Part shown: piece by piece, positions 49,187 through 61,348 of the stretch
Layout of the letters: each line of letters starts with the position of its first letter
Position numbering within the stretch: the stretch's first letter is position 1
Assembly: GCA_027625915.1 (NCBI GenBank)
Contig: JANTQA010000057.1
Coordinates: 10,664,001 to 10,728,000 of the forward strand
DNA from: Anaeramoeba flamelloides
Taxonomy: Eukaryota > Metamonada > Anaeramoebidae
DNA: 64,000 nucleotides
Direction of reading: 5' to 3'
Made by a program: the position numbers and the translations under genes
The notes under the pieces: generated by a model
Databases searched by the model: none
Told to the model about the DNA's origin: nothing
What the model saw: the letters and a program-made list of their open reading frames with translations, nothing else

Positions 49187-50412
49187 CTATTAAGGGACTA
49201 GTAACTCTTATTTATTTTTTTTCCCAAAGGTAATAGAGTAATTATTTACATTAGGATACAATTAAACCCAATAAGAAACTTCGTTTGTCAACTTTAGAGA
49301 AATGAATAATCATTTTTAAAAGATTTCATTTTTTCCAATGGAATTTTCAGTTAAAAGATCTGGATCCTTTTTTGTTGGGTTTTGGGATCAAATCAGAAAA
49401 ATAAAAATTTGTAAAAAAATTTATTTTTGAAGAAATATCACTTTTAGTAATTTCTGAGAGTCTTTATGAACAAGTAACGTTGTGTCTTTAATATTATTTT
49501 AAAAATACATGAAATATAAATCAAATATTGTATCCTTGAAGATCTAAAAAATTTGAACATTTATTTTATTCACAAATATTTATGAAATTTCTTGAAATTA
49601 AAAAGATTAGGAAATATTTTATTTTCAAATATTCAGGGTATAAACAATCAACTGTTATTATTAAAATCAGTTATTTGATAATTTATCTTCATTTTTTTTT
49701 TATTAGAATTTCAAAATTTGAATAGGTTTGATTTGTTTGAAAATATTTAAAAAATTGAAAAATAATAATTAAACCTATTGATAAATATAGTCGTTTGGTT
49801 ATTACAAACTCACTGGAAGAATTAAGATTGGTTATTAATTATTGATTAAAAATAATCACATGAAAAAGTATTTCTTTAGGTTATAAGTTGAATTTTCCAG
49901 GGTTTAAAAAAGTATTTTGGGAGAAATTTTTAATTTAATGGTTTGGTTTTTTTTCTCGAATTTTTTTATTAAAAAAAAAAAGAACTATTCTAGAATAAAA
50001 AAATTATATATTTTAAAAGTTTAAAATAATTATTGTATTTTTTTGAAACAAATTAGATTTTTGATACCAGATTATTCCAAAACTTAATGGTTTCATTTTC
50101 AAAGAATTTTATTTTGGTACACTTCCTTAATAAGCAAAAAGATTTCAATCTTCTTTCAAAGAAAATAATTTTTTTTTTGAAATAATTCAAAAATATGTTG
50201 AATTTTGAACTTTTTCAAAAATGAGAAAAATGGATCAAACTTTTTTAAACAACAATAATTCAATTCTGAAAATAGCATTAAAAGTAAGTTTGGTTGTTTA
50301 GTAATCAGATTTTTACTTTGTTTTTGAAATTTCAAGATTCGGAAATTTTTTTTTTGGATTTGCTATTAAATGTTCTTGAAGATTTTTTGTAGTTTACTTA
50401 GTCCCTTATCAA
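49187..50412 (+). mobile_element. CTTAAGGGA-superfamily element E, 1.2 kb
   Basis: The left end is TTAAGGGACTAGTAACTC (49190-49207). The right end, reverse-complemented from 50412, reads GATAAGGGACTAAGTAAAC. About 900 bp or more of the body aligns with the reverse complement of 59510-60681. Shared words include AACTCTTATTTATTTTTT, AGTAATTTCTGAGAGT, TTTCTTGAAATTAA and AGTTGAATTTTCCA. No ORF, so it is probably a non-autonomous DNA transposon. Confidence 0.65.
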
Positions 50413-50714
50413 AATTTGAATTTATTTTTATTTTATCAACTATATAAATTATTTTTTCAGTTTATCAAACCTGAAAGATTTTTTCATCTCACTTCAAAAA
50501 AGATTAAAAATCTTTCCATTTTTGATGTTGTTGTGCCGAAGGCGTAAATGAAAACAATATCTGAAATACTATTTCCAAATTCAAAAGATACACTTTTATT
50601 TGAGACTAAAACTCTTCTTTATTTCTAATCAAGATAGTACTATAAATTTAAAATTAGTCACTATAAACAAATTAGAAACAATTGTGTTTGGAATGATATT
50701 ACAAATTAGTAATA
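50413..50714. other. Short spacer between two elements
   Basis: Non-coding. No feature recognised. Confidence 0.35.
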
Positions 50715-51255
50715 AAATTTGTTTCTGTCGAAGGGAATCCCAAAAAACAATTTTTTTTTCAAATATCTATTATTTTAAAATAATTGGCATTTGAAAAACA
50801 AATAAAAAATAAATAGAATAATATACATCAGAGAATAGATGATGCCTACCTGAAATAAAACTAATAAATCCATATATTTTCTTCAAAAATTGAAAAACAT
50901 AAAATTTTGAGTTCTCCTATTATGAAAAACAACAACAAGGTTCATTTTGATCTTTGATTGAAGATCACCTAAAATTCTAATAGAAATCAATATGATTTCT
51001 CAACAATCATTTCCACTGTTTCAATAATTGTAGAAATTTTTGTACCAAGTGACTAAAGATCTTGCAATAAAAAAAAATATTTGCTAATGAATTAAATTTC
51101 GAAAAAAAGAAAAAAAGTAAAAAAAAAAAAAAAAATGTGATTTCAATTTTAAAATGTCATAAATACATTTTTTTCTCTTCTAATATCCATTCAAACCTTT
51201 TAAAGGCATGTATTTCGCCCGTTATAACTGTTAAATTTTAACTGGAAAATGATTT
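50715..51255 (-). mobile_element. MITE family A, reverse copy
   Basis: The reverse complement aligns with 421-1112. The ends are AAATTTGTTTCTGTCGAAGG and AAATCATTTTCCAGTTAAAA. The interior shares GATTTCTCAACAATC, GATCTTGCAATAAA and AAACCTTTTAAA words with that copy. It also shares AAACTAATAAATCCATATAT with the copy at 56832-57362, its closest relative. Shorter than copy 1 by about 150 bp. Confidence 0.75.
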
Positions 51256-51769
51256 ATCTCTATTGAGGTTTGTTGATAGTTTTAAAGATAATTTTTAAAA
51301 CGTTTTTATCATACTGTTTTATAATAACTTTCAGATTTTTTATTTTGATCCATTTTTCCCCGGGCTGAATATTCTTTATATTGGGAAGAAGAATTACAAA
51401 GGAAAAAGATCAAGTGGTTACTTGCGAATACTGGAATACTTAAACACAAGAGTATGAGTAACTTGAAAATAAAAATGAATAAAATAAAGATTAAAAAATA
51501 TAAAGGTTTAAAGCAAATAAGATCAAAAAAAGAAAAGAAATTACAATAACTTTTACAACAATTCTGAAATGAACATTCATGATAAATTATCAAATTAAAT
51601 TAAATCAACCAAAAGTAGAGTGGCTGTGATTTTGGGAGTCCTTAATTAAATGATAGCCTTGGGTTTTTTTTTTTATTGATTTTTTACCAATTGCTTTTGA
51701 AATACCCTTTATAAATTTCTTTTTTTTTTTTTTTTTTTTTGGTGGGAAGGGGGGAGGTATATTTCCTCT
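51256..51769. other. Non-coding spacer
   Basis: Holds a minus-strand ORF of 94 codons (51309-51593) with a hydrophobic middle and no recognisable motif. Not called as a gene. A T-run followed by GGTGGGAAGGGGGGAGG at 51740-51758 is unusually G-rich. Confidence 0.35.
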
Positions 51770-52195
51770 TCCAGCCGTTAGGTTTTCTTAGAATTTAAAA
51801 GAAATGAGTAAAATATTTTGATTTTATTCTATTTTTTGGGAATATTGGAAAAAAAATTTTAGCTTTTTTTGTTTTTTTTTTTGATTAGTGAAGTGTTCTA
51901 GGTTTTTTTGAGGTTTTCTATTTTATCTTGAAAGTGTTCTAGGTTTTTTTTACTTTAGAAATAAACCGAAAATTTATTAAAATTTTCTGTTTATTTCTAA
52001 AGTAAAAAAAACCTAACGAAAATCTATTGATTTTCCAAATAAATAGAAAACTCAAAAAAACCTAACGAAAATCTATCAATTTTCCTAATAAATAGAAAAC
52101 TCAAAAAAACCTAACGAAAATCCAAAGATTTTTTCAAAAGTAAAAAAAACATTGGTACTCTACAGGTATGCATGTAACTTGATGGCACGAATGTT
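51770..52195. repeat. Hairpin cluster, family H, copy with 54-bp tandem units
   Basis: Contains AAGTGTTCTAGGTTTTTTTG (51891-51910) and TTTACTTTAGAAATAAACCG paired with its complement (about 51945-52012). About 2.5 tandem units with AACCTAACGAAAATCTATTG and TAGAAAACTCAAAAAAACC cores follow (52010-52130). It closes with the reversed family phrase (TTGGTACTCTACAGG and CTTGATGGCACG, 52152-52190). Confidence 0.75.
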
Positions 52196-52892
52196 TATTG
52201 ATATTATTATTATACCTAATAATAATTTGTAAATATCCTTGAACTTCCCACCCAGAACTTTTTAATATTACATTTTGTCTAAAATTATTAAGATTTACAG
52301 TTAATAATTTTAAATTTTCAATTTCTTAATGAATATTTTCATATTTTTTTTTTTTTTTGGAAAATTTTAATTTTTCTGAAATGAAATCAAACTTCAAGAA
52401 GTTCTAATTTCTTTTAACAAGTTTAAGTCTTATTTTTTAAATTGAGCTTCTGTCTTGGACAAGTTTTTTTTTTAGTTTTGATAAATTATTCTAGGAGAAT
52501 GTGAATTTATTTTTAAAAATTTTGTGACTTTTTTTTATTTATCCAAACACCGATTGAGTTAAAATCTTTTCAAGTAAAAATTAAAAATTAATAATCCATA
52601 TATTAATAATTGGCTTTTTCATTTTGAATTCAATAAATAATATTATATTTGATTTAAATCTAAATTTTTTTTAAACTCTTAATTTTGGAATTTATAATTC
52701 TTTGACTATAATGTATTTTTGTTTTTTATTAATTTTTTTTTTTAATTGACCCCCCAAAAAAAAACTCCATTTTCTAAAACCGGGGTTTTACTTAATAATA
52801 TCAGCTTTAGTTTAAACTATTCAAACTTTAATTTATTATTTCTCATAAATTAAAATAAAACAAAATAACAAACAAATAAAATAAATAAACAG
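52196..52892. other. Region upstream of the LRR receptor pseudogene
   Basis: No LRR-coding similarity is visible upstream of the acceptor-like CAG at 52890-52892. A short hydrophobic frame begins at an ATG near 52711, but it stops after about a dozen codons and cannot be confirmed as a signal-peptide exon. Confidence 0.35.
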
Positions 52893-55689
52893 AGACTTAA
52901 GTGATAATAATGCATTTTATTTTACGGATGATTCATGTGATTATTTACCAAAATTAAAAGAATTGGATCTAACAGCAACAACTATACATAATTTTAATTA
53001 TTGTGAGCAGCTATCTGATCTTGAAAAGTTATCCTTAGCATCAAGTGACACTCTGCAGAGTTTTAATCTAAATGGTTCTGCAGAAAGTTTAAACACTTTA
53101 TATCTATCTTTTACGAATTTAGATAGTATAGATATCGATGACAATAAGTATCCAAACTTGGAAGTATTGGACTTAGAATCTTCAAATTCATTTGGATTAA
53201 GCAAATTGAATAAATTAACAAGCCTGAAAGAATTATACTTATCTTCACTTGACTTGGGAACAATTCCAAATTTATCTGATTTAAAAAGCTTATTAATTTT
53301 GGATTTGCAAGGGAACGCGTTTAATGATGAGTTCAAAGACGACGCCAAACACTTACCTACAAGTATTGAGGAATTAATTCTCAATGATAATTATATAAGT
53401 TCAATTGGGCAGGATCTGCTAACCAGCTTAACAAACTTGAAACATTTAAATCTTCAGAAGAATAACATCCTCACTTGGGATTATTCAATCTCTGAAAATA
53501 TCGAATATTTACATCTGTCAGAAAATAGGATTAATTCTGTAACTTTTAAAACTACAGCACTTGGACAACAGTCGTATCAAAAGTTAAATTATCTTGATAT
53601 ATCTTATAATCAAATAAGTAGCCTTGAATTTTTATGTGACAATAAATGGAATCTTGAAAATTTATTTTTACATAATAATCGTATCCGATCTCTTGATTCA
53701 TGCTTGGGTGAAATGGGGACTTCATTTGGTAATTTAAAAGAATTGGATTTGGAAAGTAATAAGATAAACAAGACTGCTGGTGTTTTAAATTCTTTAATCC
53801 CTTTAAATACTTTAAATTTAGGGAACAATAAACTTGATACTTTCCCAAAAATTACCAATTTACATAATCTTCTTTATTTAACTTTAACGGGAAATGCTAT
53901 CAGACACATAATAAATGATGATATTCAAAATCTTCATATGCTTGATACTTTAGATCTAACATCAAATCTTCTTGTTGGTTTGCCGTCAGATTTTCAATAT
54001 CTAACAAACCTTACGACGATTAAATTAAGTCATAATTAATTAACAGAGTTTCCAGAGCCCATCTATAAATTAAGCAAATTGCAAACCTTATATTTAGATA
54101 ATAATCCCAAAATTCCAGAATTGTCGAGCAGCATTGACGATTTAAAAGAATTGCGAATCCTATACCTTAGCCGTTCGTGTTTGGAAACCGTTTCCAACGA
54201 ATTGGCGATATTGGCTAATTTGGAAGAACTTTATTTAGATAATAATGATTTAGATAATTTTTTGCCAAAGGTTTATATCCACGACTTGTGAAGGCTAAAG
54301 CATCTAAATCTTGCCGTCAATAAATTAGTCAGATTCCCCTTGTTTGTGTGTAATCTCAAAAAATTAGAATATTTAAATCTTTACTATAATAATATAAATT
54401 CAACACTCCAGGCTTGCCTATGGGATCTAATTCAATTAAATAGTTTGAATCTTGAGGAGAATGGCTTTACTGGGCCGATTCCTGGTGATTTTATTAATTT
54501 CCCAGAATTAAGTTTCCTCTCGTTGTCACACAACAACTTTCATGGTGAATATGTTTTAAATTCACTTCTGCCTCTTAAGATCAAGGAATTCTTAACAGTG
54601 ACAACGACAACATTAAATTAATCACGCCGCTCATTGTTAACCGTGTTGTTAATCTTAGCGTATTTGATATCTCGAATACAAAATTTTCACCACAAATCAC
54701 CATCGAAGAGCTTTTTACCTTATTCAAGAATTATGAAACTATGGCAAATATCCAATCGATCAAATTGGTCAATACCAACATTATTGGTGCCATTTACAAA
54801 TTCGATGAGCAATTTAATTTTGACAGTCTTGTGGAATTTGATATTTCTAGAAACGGGGATAAAAGGAGACGTCTTCCCTTTTAAAAGTTCAACGTTTTTA
54901 AGATCATTAAATTTTGAAGGCACAGCATTGGCCGGGGATATTCCCCAAGCATGGTACAACTTTAAATATTTGTCATATTTAAATATTAAAAACACCAAAA
55001 TGGAGTTAACGGGGGATGAAAAGATCGATAAGTTAAATTCCTTTTTTACAATAAAGCAAGACGTTTGGCACGTGGAAGACTACTCCCTTTTGATTTGTCC
55101 CGGCATTACAAACAAATTCCGTACTGCAAACATCGAAATTGATCCTTCTTTTTATCACCACCAAAACTGCATTTGCAAAAATGGCTTTTACCTTAAAAAG
55201 GATAAAACATGTCTAAACTGCTCGGGTATCTGCGACTGTAGCCATAATAAAACTTTAAATTGCTGGATTTACCCTTCGATGGACAACCCCGTGAACATTA
55301 GCAAATGTAGTAGAAGTTCAAACCATCCTTTATGTTACTCCAAATGCCCTCCCAGGATTATCAAAAAAATAAAGAACTTGACGAGAATTACCAAAATGGG
55401 GGAAACGTCTGTAACGGAGATGGTTATGAGGGGATCTTATGTTCGCAATGTCAAAATAATCCTCCAAAAAATGTGTATTATTCTTTAGGGAAAAGTTGTA
55501 TTTTATGCCGTAAATCAGTTACAATATGCTTGCCAATTTTGTATGTAATTATTGTTATTGGGTTGGTGATTTTGTTGATTAAAATTCCTGGCAAAATGAC
55601 TGGTATTTTCAATTTTTTTTTTTTGTGCCTTTTTATTTTTCTTCTATTTTTTTTTTTTTTTTTATTTAACATTTTATAAAAAAGCCAAT

Positions 55690-56054
55690 TTCCGAAAAAA
55701 AAACAAAATCTTTGTAAACTCCAAATTAACTTTAAGAAAATTACAAAAATGTATTTTCTTTTAAAATCAATTCTTTTACTTGAAGTAAAAATAATTTCAA
55801 CAATTTTTAATTTTCAGAAAGAAATTGAGAAATGTTGCACAAGATATTCCAATGATAGGTCGAACAAAATTTTTGAACATTTTTTTTTTTGAAAATTTAT
55901 ATGGTTTGTTCAGGTATTTCTTTTATGAGTCTCAACTCTAATATGAAGATCATTATTTCTTTTATTTCCAAACAATCGTATATTGGTTGATTATTCAAAA
56001 AAAATTGAATTTTTCATTTTTTTTACTGGGCTACTTTGAGTGAAATAGAGTTTT
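55690..56054 (+). mobile_element. Truncated MITE family A relative inside the receptor pseudogene
   Basis: Aligns with the right half of 22461-23170. Shared words are ACTCCAAATTAAC, AAGAAATTGAG, GTTTGTTCAGGTATT and the end GAGTGAAA...GAGTTT. It has the right terminus (56054) but lacks the left end. Confidence 0.6.
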
Positions 56055-56368
56055 ATATTCAACTGTTTTAAAATTTATCATTCTGAAGATCTGTTTCTAA
56101 TATAGACATATATATTTTTTTCTAATACCTATAAAACATTTAAAATACTTGTTGTTTTTCGATAAAACATTGACATTGGGTATGTAAGAGTGTCTCAGTT
56201 TTATTTTACTTTTTTCTTTTTTTTTGAATTGGAAATAATTTATCAAAGCAACAATTTTACTGAATCACTTGAAATTCAAAATTTCTTAACAAATTTAGAT
56301 GTAAAATTATTTTTACTGTATACTTTTCCTTGGAATTGGTTTTAACTTTTTTTAACCTTTTTATTTTA

Positions 56369-56798
56369 ACCATTTTTGAAAAAAAGTGAAACACGGTTTT
56401 TCATTGCGAACATTAATAGAACCTGAAAATGTAAAGTAAGGTCAATAAAAAGAAGAAACACATTAACTTCAAAGAATAATCCATTATATTATTTTCAATC
56501 ATTCCAATAAATACAATTTAAATCTATATTATTATCGAAATTGTTAGTGGTTTTGGAGATCGCCTAAAATAGTCAATTTTTTGAACAAATTTTTAATAAT
56601 TAGATCTTTCAAAGAAAAATCCCTTCAAAAAATAGTATTAAAAAAATTGTTATTGTGCTGAATACTTCATTTTGTCTTTATTTATTTATTTATTCTTTTT
56701 TTAATTGATCTTACTTTGAATTTTCAGGTTCTATTAATGTTCCCAATTAAAAACCGTGTTTGGCTTTTTTCCCTGTTTCACTTTTTTTCTACAATGGT
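56369..56798. mobile_element. 430-bp MITE family C, arms of about 65 bp
   Basis: Left arm words GAAAAAAAGTGAAACACGG and GAACATTAATAGAACCTGAA return as reverse complement at the right (TTCAGGTTCTATTAATGTTC, and CTGTTTCACTTTTTTTC ending at ACAATGGT). One arm carries a 16-bp insertion relative to the other. No second copy was recognised in the window. Confidence 0.75.
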
Positions 56799-56831
56799 AA
56801 ATTATAAATCAAAAAAATACAAAATAAAACT

Positions 56832-57362
56832 AAACTTTGTTTCATCGAAATGTTCCAAAAAAAAATTTTCCAAATATCAATTATCTTTTTAAGATTAGCC
56901 TTTGAAGAACAAATAAGAAATAAGTAGAATAATAAACAGCTTGAAATAGTTGATATCTAAAAATGAAGTAAAACTAATAAATCCATATATTTTCTTAAAA
57001 ATTGGAAAATCTCAAATATTTAGGAACTGTTGAGAAAAAACAGCAATGTTCATTTTGATCTTATAATAAAAGATCAAAGAAAATTCAAATAGAAATTAAT
57101 ATGATTTCTCTACAATCATCATTTTCACTGTTTCAATAACATTAAAATAGCATGTATTTACTTATTTACTATAAATCTTGGAATAAAAATTACATTTTAA
57201 AGGAATTACGTGACATAAGAAAATCAAAAAGTAAAACATGAAAAAATGATTTTGGTTTTGTTATTTCCAAAATAATTTTTTTTTTTTCTAGTCTGCATCC
57301 AAACCCTTTAAATACATGTAATTCTTCTATTACAATTGTGACCCTTGATTGGAATATGGTTT
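56832..57362 (-). mobile_element. MITE family A, reverse copy inside the receptor pseudogene
   Basis: The reverse complement aligns with 421-1112 and, more closely, with 50715-51255 (shared AAACTAATAAATCCATATAT, AATATGATTTCTC). The ends are AAACTTTGTTTCATCGAAAT and AAACCATATTCCAATCAAGG. It begins 34 bp after the family C element. Confidence 0.75.
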
Positions 57363-59046
57363 AAATTTTTACAATGGCGAGTAACCTGGAATAATAAAAT
57401 GAAAAAAAAATATATCCTTTAGTATTCAAGAACAACAAATAATTAAATTTTTTTAATAATTTACTTTTTAATTATTCTTATTATAACAAAAAAGTCAGAT
57501 ATTTTAAAAATTATATAAAAATTCAAGATTCCTTATTCATTTTAAACAATTAAATATAATTTTGGATTTTTTTATCTATATACATATAAATATATATACT
57601 TTAAATTTCATAAATTAAATTAATAGCTATTCTTCAAGTTCTTATTACTTTTTTTCAAACATAGATGATTATTGTTGATAGCCCAATTAAAAATAAAAAT
57701 ATTTTTAAATTTCTTGAATATCTTTCTTTAGTAACAAATTTTGATATTGGAATTTTAAAATGTATGAATAATAAATTAGAATTTGGGGAACTTTTTTGGA
57801 TTCGAATGATGTTTCATTTATATATTGTTATTCTTTCAATAATAGTATTTTTAATTGGTAAATTGATTTTAAAACGGAAAAAAAAAAAATTTAAAAATCA
57901 ACAATCTCAAATAGATAATTTATATAATAATGAAAATATGCATAGTCTGTTAGCTGATCATTCAGTTGAAGAAACAGAATCTTCTATAGAAGAATTAGAA
58001 TCTGAAACAGATCTAGAAACTGAAAGAGGAAATGAAAATATAAATGGAAATGAAATTGAGAACGAAAAGGAAAAGGAAAGGGAAAGGAAACAGAACACGA
58101 TACAGAAAATGAAAATGAAATTGAAAATGAAAATGAAATTGAAAAAGAAAAGCAAATAGAAAACGAATTTGAAAATGAAAATGATAACGATAATGAAAAT
58201 GAAAATGAGGAGGGATCAAAACTAAAATTACAAATAAATTATACAGTAGAAAAAAATCTTGAAAAATATGAACAAGAAGAGAATTATTATCAAAAAGAAA
58301 ATTTAATTGATAACTGGAAATATAAATGCTTTTATATTTTTTTCTTTTTATTGACAATGAATTATCTATCTGTTTCAAATGAATTATTTAGAGTCTTTGG
58401 GTGCACTATCAAGCTCGATAAAGAAAGTTTTTTAAACACTGTGCCTTATTTCAAATGTTATACTCACAAGCATTATCTAATGTTTGGATTTGGAATTCTG
58501 TTTCTTGTCGTCTACATTATTGGGATTCCCTTATTCTTGTTTTTCATTGTTACAAAAGGTAAAAAATGGCTACCAAATGAACAACATGAAATGATTACGA
58601 GGTTTTTAACAGGTACATTTTGTAAAAAATATTAGAGGTGGTTCATGATCGATTTTTTAAGAAAATTATTATTTTCATTAAATGATTCGGCAACCCCATT
58701 TTATTCCTTTAATAAAGTGATCACTTTCTCCATCATCTTACAAGTTTCAATTATATTACAGCACATGTTTATGCCCTATAGAGAAAAATCTGCAAACTTT
58801 TTGAAATTGTTATCGTTTTATTCTTCGTTAATAACTTATATCGGCGGGTTGCTTGTTGATTTGTTGCCTTCGGATACATACAAAAAAACAATAATAGCTA
58901 TAGGTGTAATATTGAAAATTAAAATAGGTGTAATTATCGCAATATCTGGAATCGTATATATTTATGTTTTTCGATCTCAAATTAAAAAAATGTCACATTC
59001 AACAATTCAAAAAATCCAATTTAAAAAAAAAAAATTTCAAAAATAA

Positions 59047-59509
59047 GAATAATTTCAAATCTTACAAAAACTCAACTTATTATTAATAAGTTACAAAATT
59101 TCAAATAGAGTAGTATTTCGTTTTTTGTTTTAACAATTCAATTAATTGCTTTGTTATTTATATTTGTGAATATATTTATATATAACTGGATTAGCACTAA
59201 AGAGATAAAGTTAATGTTGGTTTGTTATTAATTATTATATTTGCTTAATAATTTACAATTTTAAATCAAGATTTGATCCTATAGTTTTTTTGTTTGAATT
59301 AACTAAAATAAGCTTTTATTCTATTTGTATTTTTATGATCTTTTTCATTTGTATTATTATGATATTTCAATATTAAGATACCTCTTAAAATTAATTTATG
59401 TTTCTTTTCTTAATTTGGACTGCTTACAAAATAAAAAATATTCATTTTATTTTTTTTTATTTTATTATTAGTGAGAAGAGTTGATTTAACAAAATTACCA
59501 CCTTGTTTG
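59047..59509. other. 3' flank of the receptor pseudogene
   Basis: AT-rich, non-coding. Nothing recognised. Confidence 0.35.
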
Positions 59510-60681
59510 TTTGAAACTCTAAATTTTTATTTAGATTTTTTATATTAGTTTACTGGGGGGGGGTCAATTAAAGAAAGAGAGATCATAAATTCGAAAGGAG
59601 TTCGTATAATTTTTAAAAGAGGGAAGAAATAAAATGGGAATTTTTCTACATTATTATCCAAAAAAAATCTTATTATTTATGAAAGAAATGTATACAAAAA
59701 TACACTTTAAAATTTAAAAAACCAAGTTTAAAAATAACCCAGTATATAAAAATCTAAGTAATTTGCAAAAAAATTACAGTAATTAATTTAAACATGAAAA
59801 TAATCTAATTTCTTGATTCAAAACGGATTTGCAAATCAATTTTTTCTTTTTATTTGAACGAAAAAAATCTGAGAAAAACAATCAAACAAATAAATTAAAA
59901 GTTTTATTAAAATACTTTTTAAAACCTTGGAAAATTCAACTTTTAATTTAAAGAGATATTTTTTTATGTGATTTATTTTTAATAGATAATTAATAACAGT
60001 ATCTTGTTTATTTTAATAGATTATTTATAATTAAAAGACTAGATTTGTCTATATATTTTTCTCGTTATATTTCAATTTTTTCAATATTTGCAAACAAATA
60101 AATCGAATTCAAACGAATAAAAATAAAAAAAAAAAAATAAATATTATTAAAAAAACTGATTTTATTTCAACTATTGTTTGTTATACTCTTAATATTTAAA
60201 ATAAAATATTCTAAAATCTATTAAATTTCAAGAAATTAAATGAATAATTTATAAAAATAATAATGATCGATTTTTTCTCTGGATCTTCAAGAATTCAATA
60301 TTTAATTTATTTTTGTTGTCTTTTTTAAAATAGGATTAAAAATTCAATTTGAATTGGTATTTGTTCAGATAAACTCTCAGAAATTACTAAAGGTGGGATT
60401 TTATCAAATTAAAAAAAGGTTTTTTTAATTTTTGGGAGATTTTTCTTTTTGGAAATTGATCAAAAAACCAAACAAAAAATGATCAAGATAAGATCTTTTG
60501 TTGAAAATATAATTGAGAAAAATTAACTTGTGTTTTCAAAATTTTAAACTACCGGTTACTTGAAACAATGGGAAATGGTATTTACTTATTGGGTATAATC
60601 TAATCCATGTAAAAGGGGAGTTCTCTATTATTTTTGGAATTAAAAAATAAATAAGAGTTACTATTCCCTTAAGGTTTACAA
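59510..60681 (-). mobile_element. CTTAAGGGA-superfamily element E, reverse copy
   Basis: The reverse complement aligns along most of its length with 49187-50412. The right boundary is sharp (CCTTAAGG with ACTATTCCC, about 60663-60681). The left boundary is approximate because the terminal repeat there is no longer recognisable. Much internal divergence indicates an old copy. Non-coding. Confidence 0.6.
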
Positions 60682-61348
60682 TCACTGAAATTTCAAAAAA
60701 GATTCTATTGTTTCGTTTGTTTTGACCACTGTTAATTTGGTTCTGAGCTGATCGATCTTGTACTTGGTAAGGATTTTAATAGTGGTTCAAAGTGGGAATT
60801 TTTGACAATTTATTTTTTTTATTATTTCCAAAATTCGATTTGAATAGTGTAAGATTAATAGATTGTTAGGTGTTCAAGAATAAATTTTGATTTTTGGGTT
60901 GTAGAAAAGAATCTTCATTTACTTTTTTGTCAATTTTCTAAATGAAAAAATAAAAATTTTTTTAAAAGTTCTAAATAAAACCAAACTTAATCAAAAATTT
61001 CAATCAAAAATACACACAACACATTTTTTTATCACTTAAGTTCCAGCTAATTAATCTTATACTCTTCAATTCGGATTTCGGAAAAAAAAAAAAATAAATT
61101 GTCAAAAATTGTAATTTTCAATAACTCTTAAAACCCATATAAAATATAAGATCGATCAGATTAGAACAAAATTAATAAGTGGACACAAATGACACAATAA
61201 AATCTTTTTTTCAAATTTCAGGGATTGTAAACCTTTATAAATTGAAAGAATTTCTTGAAAATGATATTTTTTTTGAAAAATTGTATGGAAATTTTGTTCA
61301 TATTATTGTGCAATAAATAGTATTTTGTCTTGAAAAGAAATATTATAT
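60682..61348. other. Non-coding spacer
   Basis: No gene or paired ends recognised. Confidence 0.35.

Larger units (their letters stand above)
52893..59046 (+). pseudogene. LRR / Cys-rich / multi-span membrane receptor, pseudogene
   Basis: The first visible exon follows an AG at 52891-52892. It gives about 28 leucine-rich repeats of the LxxLxLxxNxI type (52900-55020), such as LKELDLESNKI and LEELYLDNNDL. A Cys-rich EGF-like stalk follows (55160-55510: CICKNGFYLKK, CNGDGYEGILCSQCQ, LGKSCILC), then a first membrane helix (ICLPILYVIIVIGLVILLI). After a 2 kb repeat-filled gap come the remaining spans (57665-59046) with landmarks DIGILKC, VPYFKCYTHKHYL, VYIIGIPLF and MIDFLRKLLFSL. This ectodomain plus C-terminal bundle is known from many protist surface receptors; its signalling is uncharacterised. 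The gene is dead. In-frame stops lie at 54037 (TAA), 54289 (TGA) and 58633 (TAG). Frame shifts fall near 54593, 54855, 55345 and 58090. No signal-peptide exon was found. TAA is the true stop elsewhere, so recoding is unlikely. Confidence 0.85.

Noticed and set aside
51309-51593. 94-codon minus-strand ORF with hydrophobic core
   Set aside because: No recognisable family; adjacent to a MITE; composition explained by T-rich sequence.
54037-54039. Possible stop-codon reassignment in the LRR gene
   Set aside because: All intact genes here end in TAA, and the receptor gene carries TAA, TGA and TAG plus frame shifts, which fits decay rather than recoding.
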